Below are positions 54,020 through 61,771 of a stretch of 64,000 bases of DNA, piece by piece. Every line of letters begins with the position of its first letter. Within the stretch, counting starts at the first letter, position 1. The notes beneath the pieces are model-generated. The model worked only from the letters and a program-made list of their open reading frames with translations. It was not told the DNA's origin and did no database searches. Source of the DNA: Alphaproteobacteria bacterium (GTDB lineage: Bacteria > Pseudomonadota > Alphaproteobacteria > Rhizobiales > Xanthobacteraceae); assembly GCA_016869215.1 (NCBI GenBank), contig VGEP01000019.1, forward strand, positions 1 through 64,000, given 5' to 3'. A program made the position numbers and the translations under genes.

Positions 54020-54094
54020 CTAGTGGTCCTTTGCTTCTAACATTCGCGGAAAACCCGCCTGGAAGGGAGGCGAATGTTAGAAGCGGACCACTAG
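54020..54094. repeat. Paired palindrome element B
   Basis: 75 bp. Outer arms CTAGTGGTCC / GGACCACTAG, inner arms GCTTCTAACATTCG / CGAATGTTAGAAGC. Here the extra bases (TTT) are in the left arm, so it is the mirror image of A. Stem sequence differs from A while pairing is kept. Confidence 0.85.
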
Positions 54095-54095
54095 C

Positions 54096-54164
54096 CGGTG
54101 CCGCAGTTCCGAAATTCGCCTGAATTCTCCGTTTGCTCATAGCGAACTTCGGGTCCGGCACACC
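54096..54164. repeat. Decayed palindrome element C
   Basis: About 69 bp. Outer CGGTGCCG / CCGGCACACC and inner GTTCCGAAATTCGC / GCGAACTTCGGGTCC pair imperfectly. The loop (TGAATTCTCCGTTTGCTC) resembles that of element D1 at 61543 (CGAGTTCTCAGCTTGTTC). It joins B and the REP without gap. Confidence 0.65.
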
Positions 54165-54165
54165 A

Positions 54166-54213
54166 GAGCATGATCCCAAAAGTGGGGACCGGTTTTCGGA
54201 TAAGATCGTGCTT
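54166..54213. repeat. Rhizobial REP-like palindrome, copy 2
   Basis: 48 bp, inverted relative to copy 1 (15602-15650): GAGCATGATC, CCAAAAGTGGGGACCGGTTTT, AAGATCGTGCTT. A few mismatches in the arms. It directly precedes the OpgH gene and a longer frame of that gene would start inside it, which argues against that start. Confidence 0.8.
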
Positions 54214-54241
54214 GAGCAAAGAGATAAGAAAGCTTTTCAAC

Positions 54242-56035
54242 GTGAGCGACGGTTCGATTGCGGGACTTGCGGCGGCTGAGGATTCCGGCCGGGCGGTCTT
54301 CGGACGGCGGGTGTTTTTCGCGGTCCTGGTGCTGTTAACCATTTTCGCCCTGCTGGCGCTTGCGGGCTACGCGCTGTCGGCGGGCGGCTTCGGCTTTGCC
54401 GACGGCGTACTGCTCTTGCTGTTCGGCCTGACCATGCCCTGGTCGGTGATCGGCTTCTGGAACGCCACCATCGGCTTCTTCGTCATGCGCTTCGCGCGCG
54501 ATCCGGTCGCGGCCGTCAATCCGTCGGCCGCGCGCGTGCGCAACGACGAGCCGATTACGGCCTCGACCGCGATCACGATCTTCGTGCGCAATGAGCCGCC
54601 GGACCGCGTGATCCGCAACCTCGACGCCATGATGCGCGAGCTTGCCGCGTCCGGCTACGCCGACAAGTTCCACCTCTACGTCCTGAGCGACACCGGCCTG
54701 CCCGACATCGCCGCGCTGGAGGAAAAAGGCTTCGCCGCGCTCAAGGCCGAGTGGCAGGGCCGCATGCCGGTCACCTACCGCCGCCGCGAGATCAACACCG
54801 GCTTCAAGGCCGGCAACTTCTGGGACTTCTGCCAGCGCTGGGGCGACGATCACGAGTTCGCGGTCACGCTCGACACCGACAGTTTCATGACCGCAGCCGC
54901 GATCATGCGCATGGTGCGCATCATGCAGGCCGATCCGAAGCTCGGCATCCTGCAAGGCCTCGTCGTCGGCCTGCCGTCCACCAGCGCATTCGCGCGCATC
55001 TTCCAGTTCGGCATGCGGCTCGGCATGCGCTCATGGACCATCGGCAGCGCGTGGTGGCAGGCGGATTGCGGCCCGTACTGGGGCCACAACGCGGCGCTGC
55101 GGATCGCGCCGTTCAAGACGTATTGCGAGATTCCCGAGCTTCCGGGAAAGGGCGTGCTGCGCGGCCATGTGCTCAGCCACGACCAGATCGAGGCGGCGCT
55201 GATGCGGCGCGGCGGCTACGACGTGCGCGTGCTGCCGGAGGAAGACCTCGGCTGGGAGGAAAACCCGCCGACGCTGATCGAGTTCATCCGGCGCGACCAA
55301 CGCTGGTGCCAGGGCACGCTGCAATACGGCTTCTTCCTGTTCAAGCCGGGCCTGAAGTTCGTCGGCCGCTTCCAGCTCGCGTTCGCCATGCTGATGTTTC
55401 TCGGCTCCCCGGCCTGGATCGGACTGCTCGTGGTCGGCACGCTGGCGATTGCCACCTCGCCCTCGACCGAAGCGTTCATCCGCGCCGACGCGGGCTACAC
55501 TTTGCTCGCGGTCGTGCTGGTGATGTGGTTTGCGCCCAAGATCGCAACCGTCATCGACGTGCTGACGCGCCCGGAACTGCGCCGCGCCTTCGGCGGAACG
55601 CTGCGCTTCCTCGCCAGCGTCGTCACCGAAACCTGCTTCTTCATTCTGCTATCGCCGATCATGTGGTTCTGCCACACGCTGTTCCTCGCGGGGCTCCCGT
55701 TCGGCAAGGTGATCGGCTGGATCGGCCAGGTGCGCGACGATCACACCGTGCCGTGGCCGGTCGCGGCGAAGCAGCTTTGGCCGCACATGACGCTCGGCTG
55801 GATCTGCCTTGCGATCCTCGCCGCCACGCATCCGGTCGCGGCGGTCTATGCCTTCCTCCTGATCGCGGGCGGACTCGCGGTGTCGGTACCGCTCGCCGTC
55901 GTCACCGCGATCCCCCGTGTCGGGCACGCGCTGGCGCGCATCGGCATCGGACGGCTGCCGGAGGAGACCGCGCCGCCACGGGCGCTCGCCGCGCTGTCGC
56001 TGCCCGCGCTCGCCGCAGCCGCGCGCACCGTGTGA
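54242..56035 (+). CDS. opgH: Osmoregulated periplasmic glucan glucosyltransferase (MdoH/OpgH type)
   Basis: Inner-membrane GT2 enzyme of about 597 aa that polymerises glucose from UDP-glucose into periplasmic glucans. Helices at the N-terminus (VFFAVLVLLTIFALLALAGY, VLLLLFGLTMPWSVIGFW), then the GT2 domain with ITIFVRNEPPDRVIRNLDAM, KAGNFWDFCQRW, FAVTLDTDSFMTA, EEDLGWEENPPTLIEF and RDQRWCQGTLQYG (D, DxD, D and QxxRW), and four or five C-terminal helices. The GTG at 54242 is preferred; an ATG at 54170 lies in the REP and a TTG at 54212 is possible. No opgG is in the window. Confidence 0.87.
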   Translation: MSDGSIAGLAAAEDSGRAVFGRRVFFAVLVLLTIFALLALAGYALSAGGFGFADGVLLLLFGLTMPWSVIGFWNATIGFFVMRFARDPVAAVNPSAARVRNDEPITASTAITIFVRNEPPDRVIRNLDAMMRELAASGYADKFHLYVLSDTGLPDIAALEEKGFAALKAEWQGRMPVTYRRREINTGFKAGNFWDFCQRWGDDHEFAVTLDTDSFMTAAAIMRMVRIMQADPKLGILQGLVVGLPSTSAFARIFQFGMRLGMRSWTIGSAWWQADCGPYWGHNAALRIAPFKTYCEIPELPGKGVLRGHVLSHDQIEAALMRRGGYDVRVLPEEDLGWEENPPTLIEFIRRDQRWCQGTLQYGFFLFKPGLKFVGRFQLAFAMLMFLGSPAWIGLLVVGTLAIATSPSTEAFIRADAGYTLLAVVLVMWFAPKIATVIDVLTRPELRRAFGGTLRFLASVVTETCFFILLSPIMWFCHTLFLAGLPFGKVIGWIGQVRDDHTVPWPVAAKQLWPHMTLGWICLAILAATHPVAAVYAFLLIAGGLAVSVPLAVVTAIPRVGHALARIGIGRLPEETAPPRALAALSLPALAAAARTV

Positions 56036-56039
56036 CATC

Positions 56040-56780
56040 ATGCTGGAGATGCTACGCACCGCACGCGGCGTTCTGCGGTCGCTCGGCGTCTATTACGGCA
56101 GGAAAAGCCGCTCGGCGGAGAAAGACGCCCTCTATCGCGAGTTCGTTAAGCCGGGCGATCTGGTGTTCGACGTCGGCGCCCACGTCGGCGACCGCGTGGC
56201 GTCGTTCAAGCGGCTCGGCGCGCGCGTGGTCGCGGTCGAGCCGCAGCCGGCACTGGTGTTCACGCTGAAGACGCTCTACGGCCGCGACCGCAACGTGACG
56301 ATCGAAGGCAAGGCGGTGGGGAGAAGCGCAGGCACGCTCGCGATGAAGATCAACGTCGACAATCCTACGATCTCCACCGCCTCGGACGCGTTCATCGACG
56401 CATCGAGGGGGGCCGCGGGCTGGGAGGGGCAAGTCTGGGGGAAGTCGATCGAGGTGCCGGTGACCACCCTCGACGCGCTGATTACAGCGCACGGGATTCC
56501 GGCGTTCGTGAAGATCGACGTGGAGGGCTTCGAGGAGGAGGCGCTGGCGGGGCTGACGCGGCCGGTCGCCGCGCTGTCGTTCGAGTTCACCACCATCCAG
56601 CGCGGGGTGGCGAAGGCCTGTATCGCGCGCTGCGCGGCGCTCGGATTTGCGCGCTACAATGCCGCCATCGGCGAGAGCCAGGAGCTTGGGCAATGGCGCT
56701 CGGCCGAGGACATCGCGCGTTGGCTCGACGCGCTGCCGCACGAGGCCAATTCGGGGGATATCTATGCGCGCATGGCGTGA
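56040..56780 (+). CDS. FkbM family methyltransferase
   Basis: 246 aa. SAM-binding motif LVFDVGAHVGDRVASFKRLG, acidic VVAVEPQPALV, then the FkbM-family VPVTTLDALITAHGIPAFVKIDVEGFEEEALAGL. Many FkbM enzymes O-methylate sugars in glycans. Starts 4 bases after the OpgH stop, and its 3' end overlaps the next gene by 17 bases, so this is one operon. Methylation of a glucan is a possibility (inference). Confidence 0.87.
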   Translation: MLEMLRTARGVLRSLGVYYGRKSRSAEKDALYREFVKPGDLVFDVGAHVGDRVASFKRLGARVVAVEPQPALVFTLKTLYGRDRNVTIEGKAVGRSAGTLAMKINVDNPTISTASDAFIDASRGAAGWEGQVWGKSIEVPVTTLDALITAHGIPAFVKIDVEGFEEEALAGLTRPVAALSFEFTTIQRGVAKACIARCAALGFARYNAAIGESQELGQWRSAEDIARWLDALPHEANSGDIYARMA

Positions 56781-57711
56781 GGGACTGGCGGCGGCGCTGT
56801 TGTGGCTTGCGCTGCCAGCTGCAGCGCTCGCTTCCGACGCACTCGCGGTCGACGTGATCAACGAAAGCGAGCCGACGCTCTGCGCCGAGAAGGACAATGT
56901 CTATCTGAAATTGCAGTCCGGCGAGGCGCGGCGCTTCACCGTCGAGGCCGTGCATCCGGCCTATATCGGCACGATCCTCGTGGACCGCTGGAAGCCCGAC
57001 TTCACCAAATGCGACATGTCGAGCGATCCGGCCTTCAAGTTCCAGCGCCGGCGCGTGACGATCTACGAGACGGAAGAGTGGTGGCTGGTCGGGCACACCT
57101 TCGACAGCTTCTGGCGGCCGAACCAGGTGCCGGTGCGCGTCGGCAACCGGGTCGAAAACGGACTGCACCTGCTGCAGCTTTGGACCTGGGTCGACGGCCG
57201 CGCCGACGAGGTGCTGGTGCTCTACCCCGCCGACGGCTACTGGCGGGCGCGCCCGAAGCCCCCGTCGAACCTGCGCTGGAGCGCCTACGGCTCGTCGTTC
57301 CTGATCGGGCCGGTGGAGACCGAAGGCCGCCCTATCGTGGATATCAAGGACATTTCCTACGACCCCGAGACCAAGACCTTCACGACCAGCTTCGTGCGCG
57401 GCGGCTCAGCGACCTTGCGGGTCGAAAAGCTCGACGACGAGCGCATCGTGCTGGACGTGAACCTGTCGCAGACCGTTCCGGCGACACGGCCGTTCGCGGC
57501 GCTGCGCTCGATGTTCGTCAGCGAAGGCAATTCCGACGTCGCCCGCATCGGCTGGCGCGCCAAGGGCAGCGAAGCCTGGCAGCAGGCGGGCTTGATGGAG
57601 TTCAAGCGCGCGACCGCGTCCGAGCTTTGGGCCGGCCGGCTCGTGCCCTCGCGCCACAACACCAGCGCGCCCGACATGGTGTTCCGCGATTTCAACGCGC
57701 CGAAGAAGTAG
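56764..57711 (+). CDS. Exported protein of unknown function in the opgH operon
   Basis: 315 aa, not recognised. Signal peptide in residues 1-24 (LAAALLWLALPAAALAS). Mature part is rich in beta strands with many Trp and Tyr (TEEWWLVGHTFDSFWRPNQVP, LHLLQLWTWVDGRADEVLVL), resembling carbohydrate- or envelope-binding proteins in general. Two Cys (LCAEKDN, TKCDMS) could form a disulfide. ATG at 56764 behind GGGGGAT, inside the end of the FkbM gene. The context suggests periplasmic glucan processing, but this is inference. Confidence 0.75.
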   Translation: MRAWREGLAAALLWLALPAAALASDALAVDVINESEPTLCAEKDNVYLKLQSGEARRFTVEAVHPAYIGTILVDRWKPDFTKCDMSSDPAFKFQRRRVTIYETEEWWLVGHTFDSFWRPNQVPVRVGNRVENGLHLLQLWTWVDGRADEVLVLYPADGYWRARPKPPSNLRWSAYGSSFLIGPVETEGRPIVDIKDISYDPETKTFTTSFVRGGSATLRVEKLDDERIVLDVNLSQTVPATRPFAALRSMFVSEGNSDVARIGWRAKGSEAWQQAGLMEFKRATASELWAGRLVPSRHNTSAPDMVFRDFNAPKK

Positions 57712-57718
57712 CGCCGCC

Positions 57719-58486
57719 GTGGCCGCCCCTATCGACATTACCAGCGGCGACGCGGCTCTCGATGCGTTCCTCGCCGGCGGCTACATGCAGATCCGCGGCA
57801 TGTCCTCGCGCTTTGCCGCGGCGATCTGCGGCCACGTCATCAAGCGGCAGTCGGACATCGGCATCGGCGGCGACATTCTGGAGATCGGCACCTTCGAGGG
57901 CCGGTTCTTCGTCGCCATGGCAAAGCTCCTGCAGGCCGGCGAGCACGCGCTCGGCATCGACGTGTTCACCTGGCCGAGCGAGAAGGTCTACGACCACTTT
58001 GTCGAGAACTGCGCGAACCACGGCCTGAAGCCCGGCAGCACCACCGCCTGGAAGGTCGACACGCTCAAAATCTCCGCAGCCGAGCTGCGCGCGAAGCTGC
58101 CCGCGGGCCGCGCCCGCTTCGTCCACGTCGACGGCGAGCACAACGCCGAGTGCCTCCGCAACGATCTCGAACTCGCCCACGCGGTGCTGCATCCCGACGG
58201 CGTCATCGCGCTCGACGACATGCTGCATCCGGGCTACCCGACGCTGATCGTGACGGTGATCGAGTATCTCAATCGCCATCCCGAGATGCGCGCGCTGTGC
58301 ATCGTCGACCGCGAGAGCATCACGGCCGCGGCCAAGCTCCTGATCTGCCGGATCGAGAGCGTGCCGAAATACGAACAGGAGTTGATGCGCTTCTATGCGC
58401 CGTTCCACTACACGCTCGGCGCGGATTTTCTCGGCCACTTCACGCTGGTGCTGACACCCGACCCGACGCTGCCAAAAATCGACTGA
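57719..58486 (+). CDS. Class I SAM-dependent methyltransferase
   Basis: 255 aa. Motif I ILEIGTFEGRFFVAMAKLL, acidic GIDVFTWPSEKV, and RFVHVDGEHNAECLRNDLELA followed by VIALDDMLHPGYPT, the pattern of the Methyltransf_24 group (metal-binding D in DGEH and DD). Often acts on sugars or small phenols. GTG start 7 bases after the previous stop. Last gene of the opgH operon, convergent with the YfhO-type gene. Confidence 0.8.
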   Translation: MAAPIDITSGDAALDAFLAGGYMQIRGMSSRFAAAICGHVIKRQSDIGIGGDILEIGTFEGRFFVAMAKLLQAGEHALGIDVFTWPSEKVYDHFVENCANHGLKPGSTTAWKVDTLKISAAELRAKLPAGRARFVHVDGEHNAECLRNDLELAHAVLHPDGVIALDDMLHPGYPTLIVTVIEYLNRHPEMRALCIVDRESITAAAKLLICRIESVPKYEQELMRFYAPFHYTLGADFLGHFTLVLTPDPTLPKID

Positions 58487-58493
58487 GCGCCGT

Positions 58494-60824
58494 CTACTTC
58501 CCCAACCCCACCTTCGCCTTCAACTCCTCCCACGCCCCTTCGAACGGATGGAAGGTGAATCGCACCGTGTGCTTGCCCGCCGGCACGACCACCGCGCGGA
58601 ACAGCACGTTGGCCTTCAGGATGTCCACCGGGTCGCCGTCGACGCTCGCGCGCCACCACGGATGCCAGACGTCGTTCAGCAGCAGCAACATCGGCGCGGC
58701 GTTCTCAGTCTCCACCACCACCTCGGTGTTGCGGTAGCTCACGATCCGCGCCGTGCCCGAGCCTTGCGTCGGGCCGAAGCCTCTCGGCTCGCGCTCCAGC
58801 AGCACGGTCTTTTTTGGATCGAATCCCGGCGGGAAGCCCGCCGCAAGCAGGCCCTGGAAATCCGCCTTGCGCCAGTCGCCGACCAGCATCACGCGCGGCA
58901 GCGCGTCGGGATTCTCGTAGACATAGGCCTGTTTTGTGCGCGCGATCTGCTTCAGGTCGCCGGGCTTGAGGGCGGTGTCGATCTGCCCGATCGGCACGCT
59001 GATCGCGATGAAGCGCACGCCGAACAGGTTCTCCATCGTCGACTTGAACGACGGCAGGAGCGGCGAAAACACGCGCTGGTCGGGACCCGCAACCGTGTCG
59101 GGTGCGGCGGTGGCGCGGGTGAAGTCGGCCAGCCGCAGCGGGTTGTGGCCGAGCAGATGGTCGAGGTCGTGGATCAGCCCGATGTTCGGCCAGTGATAGC
59201 CGACGCCGACCAGTTCGACGCGGTCGCGGCGGTCGGGCGCGGCTGTTTCCTTCAGCCTGGCCTTGAGCAGTTTGATCGTCTCATCGGACGTGTCGGCCTT
59301 CAGCGCCTCGAACTGTGCGGGCGGCAGGCCGGTCGATTCGTCCGGCGCATTGTTCCAGGCGAGGTCGGCGGTGCAGAACACCGCCAGCAGCATCGCCGCC
59401 GAAAACGCGTCCCGGCTTGCAACCGCCTGCGCGAGCCGCAGCGCGCCGATGGCGAGCGCGACGAACGCCACGCCCCACACGATCGGCAGGAACGCCTCGT
59501 GCAGCATGTTGACTTTGAGCGCGAGCCAGAACGCCAACGCAGCAAGCGCGCCCCAGAACGCGACCTCGATCAGACGCTGCCAGCGCGCCGGCGGCCGCTG
59601 CACGTCGGTCAGGATGCGGTGGATCAGGTAGCCGCCGATTAGCGCCAGCAGCGCGCAGAAGATGAAGCTCGCGTCGGCCGGCCGCCGGTACAGCGACACG
59701 CCCGGCATGACCTCGTACATGGCGCGGAACGCCGGCGTGTACTTGCCGAGCGAATAGAGGATCGCAAGCACGGCCGCGACGGTGAAGAAGCGGATTTCGC
59801 GCGACCAGATCAGCCCGCGCGTCAGTCCGATGCCGACAATGGCCGCGATCGCGAGCGCGCCCACGTACACCTGCCCCGCGTTCTGCGCCGCGAACAGGTC
59901 GGTGTGGCCGAACACGTCGTGCCACTGGAACGCCGGCGGCGCCCAGAAGTCGCGCTTGAAATCGCCCGCTCCGTAAACGCCCGCAAAGCCGAGCATCAGC
60001 AGATGCGAGGGATGCAGCGAGCCGCGGCCCGCCATGGCGTAGCCGATCTCGGGCCGGTTGGAGATTCCGGCAAGCAGCGCGGTCAGCACCACCGGCACGG
60101 CGATGATCGCAAGGCCGACGACGGCGCCGGCTGCGAGCGGCTTGATGCTGGCCTTCATGCATAAGCCTATGCCTGCGCCGGAGAACCAGTGCCACGCGAC
60201 GAAACCCGCGAGCACATAGACCGCGAGCAGCGCCACCTGGTCGCGGCCGAGCACAATGAAGGCCGCAAACAGTCCCGCCGCCGCGCCCGCGAGCAAAGAC
60301 GAGCGGTCGAGCGCGCGGGTCAGGAACAACAGCGCCCAGGGCAGAAACACCAGGCTCTCGACCTGCCCGATGTGCTGGATGCGCGAGGCGGCCGAGCCGC
60401 TGAACGAAAACGCGATGGCCGCAACCAGCGCGCCGCCCATGTGCCAGCCGCGGTCGCGGCAGAAGAGGAGCACACCCACGCCGCCGAAGAACAACAGCGC
60501 GAACACCACGCGGTCGGTCAGCTCCGGTCCGATCTTGGGCGTGAGCCAGGCGGCCGCGACATGGAACAGCGAGAAGATCTGCGACTGCGGATCGGCGATC
60601 TGCGGCCAGCCGGCATAGACGTTCGGGGTCCAGAACGGCCACTGGCCTTCGGCGATCGAGCGGGCGAGAAACGCAAGCTGCGGATAGAACGACGACTTGG
60701 CGTCGTAGGGGATCGCGACCGTGCCGGACAGCCACGGCCAGGACAGCGCCGCGAAGGCCGCGGCGTAGATCGCCACGGCGACGGTGAACGAAAACCGCTC
60801 CTCCGGCCGGCTGAGATATTGCAT
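58494..60824 (-). CDS. YfhO-family large membrane protein
   Basis: 776 aa. About eleven to thirteen helices in the first 520 residues, then a soluble C-terminal domain. The YfhO start is seen: SWPWLSGTVAIPYDAKSSFYPQLAFLA (an acidic, periplasmic loop) and NVYAGWPQIADPQSQIFSLFH, as in GT-C glycosyltransferases. The C-terminus has a conserved VVVETENAAPMLLLLNDVWHP. In Gram-positives YfhO adds sugars to teichoic acids; here it may modify a lipid-linked or periplasmic glycan. ATG at 60824. Confidence 0.8.
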   Translation of the reverse strand: MQYLSRPEERFSFTVAVAIYAAAFAALSWPWLSGTVAIPYDAKSSFYPQLAFLARSIAEGQWPFWTPNVYAGWPQIADPQSQIFSLFHVAAAWLTPKIGPELTDRVVFALLFFGGVGVLLFCRDRGWHMGGALVAAIAFSFSGSAASRIQHIGQVESLVFLPWALLFLTRALDRSSLLAGAAAGLFAAFIVLGRDQVALLAVYVLAGFVAWHWFSGAGIGLCMKASIKPLAAGAVVGLAIIAVPVVLTALLAGISNRPEIGYAMAGRGSLHPSHLLMLGFAGVYGAGDFKRDFWAPPAFQWHDVFGHTDLFAAQNAGQVYVGALAIAAIVGIGLTRGLIWSREIRFFTVAAVLAILYSLGKYTPAFRAMYEVMPGVSLYRRPADASFIFCALLALIGGYLIHRILTDVQRPPARWQRLIEVAFWGALAALAFWLALKVNMLHEAFLPIVWGVAFVALAIGALRLAQAVASRDAFSAAMLLAVFCTADLAWNNAPDESTGLPPAQFEALKADTSDETIKLLKARLKETAAPDRRDRVELVGVGYHWPNIGLIHDLDHLLGHNPLRLADFTRATAAPDTVAGPDQRVFSPLLPSFKSTMENLFGVRFIAISVPIGQIDTALKPGDLKQIARTKQAYVYENPDALPRVMLVGDWRKADFQGLLAAGFPPGFDPKKTVLLEREPRGFGPTQGSGTARIVSYRNTEVVVETENAAPMLLLLNDVWHPWWRASVDGDPVDILKANVLFRAVVVPAGKHTVRFTFHPFEGAWEELKAKVGLGK

Positions 60825-60855
60825 CCGAATCCGCGTCCCGTTCCCTCCCCTCTAT

Positions 60856-60884
60856 AACGAAAACGGGCGGCCTGCGCCGCCCGT
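60856..60884 (-). terminator. Hairpin terminator downstream of the lipoprotein gene
   Basis: Perfect 9-bp stem ACGGGCGGC / GCCGCCCGT with loop CTGC (60863-60884). On the minus strand it is followed by TTTTCGTTAT. On the plus strand the same hairpin is followed by CTTCTTT, so it may be bidirectional. Confidence 0.65.
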
Positions 60885-60906
60885 CTTCTTTACCGGCGCG
60901 CCGGGC

Positions 60907-61389
60907 TTAGCCGACCGGCGTCCAGGTTCCGTCCGGATTGCGGCAGGCGGCGCCGCGCGCGGTCTGCGGGCGGCCGTCGATGTAAATGGTGTGCGTGTAC
61001 TGGCGGCATTTGGCGCCGCGGCTATCGTAGGCCGGACCGGGTACGATGGAGCCGTAGCGGCCGGAGTCCGGATTGCGCCAGGCGACCGGACGGCCGGACG
61101 GCCCGCGTTCGAGCGCATCCATCTGCGCCTCATAGGCGCGCTTCTTGTCCTCGTCGTCCATGGCAGCGCCGATGCGGTTGCCGATCAGGCCGCCGATCGC
61201 AGCGCCTGCAAGGCCCGCCGCGACCCGCTCGCCCGGACCGCCGCCGAACTGCGATCCGATCACCGCGCCGCCGATCGCGCCGAGCAATGTGCCGGTGTTC
61301 TCCCGCGGCCCGGTTCCGGTTTCCGGGTTGCCCGCGCAGGCGGCGAGCGCCGCACACGCGAGCGCAACCGCCACGATCCTGAAAGTCAT
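60907..61389 (-). CDS. Glycine-zipper outer-membrane lipoprotein, 17-kDa antigen type
   Basis: 160 aa. Lipobox LAACAG after a short signal peptide, then a Gly-rich helix pair (GTLLGAIGGAVIGSQFG, GLAGAAIGGLIGNRIG) of the glycine-zipper 2TM type, and a C-terminal domain with CRQYTHTIYIDGRPQTARGA and CRNPDGTW seen in the rickettsial 17-kDa surface antigen family. ATG at 61389 (GAGG 8 bases upstream). Likely an envelope-structure lipoprotein. Function unproven. Confidence 0.85.
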   Translation of the reverse strand: MTFRIVAVALACAALAACAGNPETGTGPRENTGTLLGAIGGAVIGSQFGGGPGERVAAGLAGAAIGGLIGNRIGAAMDDEDKKRAYEAQMDALERGPSGRPVAWRNPDSGRYGSIVPGPAYDSRGAKCRQYTHTIYIDGRPQTARGAACRNPDGTWTPVG

Positions 61390-61542
61390 TGCCATCCCCT
61401 CGCCTATGACGGCGCAATGCACGCGCCACAACACCGCCGGCCCCCGCCGGCGCGAGAGCTAGAGGCCCGGATTGGGGCGAAACTCTGTTCGCCCGAAGGT
61501 TGCGGCCGACCCCGGCCCACCGCGCGGCAAGCCCTTGCCCAC

Positions 61543-61616
61543 CAGTGTCGCGGTTCGGAAGTTCGCTCGAGTTCTCAGCTTGTTCTGGAGCGAACTTCCG
61601 AACCAAAGCGACACTG
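61543..61616. repeat. Paired palindrome element D1
   Basis: 74 bp. Outer arms CAGTGTCGC / GCGACACTG, inner arms GGTTCGGAAGTTCGCTC / GAGCGAACTTCCGAACC. The right arm has the extra AAA at the junction, as in element A. A 14-bp spacer (CAACTGTATGATTC) leads to D2; the A-B spacer is AAACCTATACTTG. Confidence 0.85.
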
Positions 61617-61630
61617 CAACTGTATGATTC

Positions 61631-61704
61631 CAGTGTCCCTTTCGACCCGAAGTTCGCAAGAGCGCCTGCTGAGCAATCGTGCGAACTTCGGGTCCGGGAC
61701 ACTG
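61631..61704. repeat. Paired palindrome element D2
   Basis: 74 bp, mirror image of D1. Outer arms CAGTGTCCC / GGGACACTG, inner arms CCCGAAGTTCGCA / TGCGAACTTCGGG. Extra TTT in the left arm, as in element B. Stem bases differ from D1 but remain paired. Confidence 0.85.
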
Positions 61705-61771
61705 GTGGCCAATCTCCCGTGGCCTCGTTAGCCTTGCAGGCCAGGAAGCAAGGTCATTCCGGGAGGCCGCC

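Larger units (their letters stand above)
53878..54241. other. Repeat mosaic between the pterin-like operon and opgH
   Basis: 364 bases filled almost entirely by three palindromes (53928-54006, 54020-54094, 54096-54164) and one REP-like element (54166-54213). Promoters for the two divergent gene sets must lie within or between them. Confidence 0.8.
61390..61771. other. Intergenic region with paired palindromes
   Basis: 382 bases. Beyond elements D1 and D2 (61543-61704) no gene is supported. The 3' end carries the GGGAGG ribosome binding site of the next gene. Confidence 0.7.

Noticed and set aside
54170..54241. Upstream ATG start of opgH
   Set aside because: It lies within the REP-like repeat and the added residues do not resemble the OpgH N-terminus.
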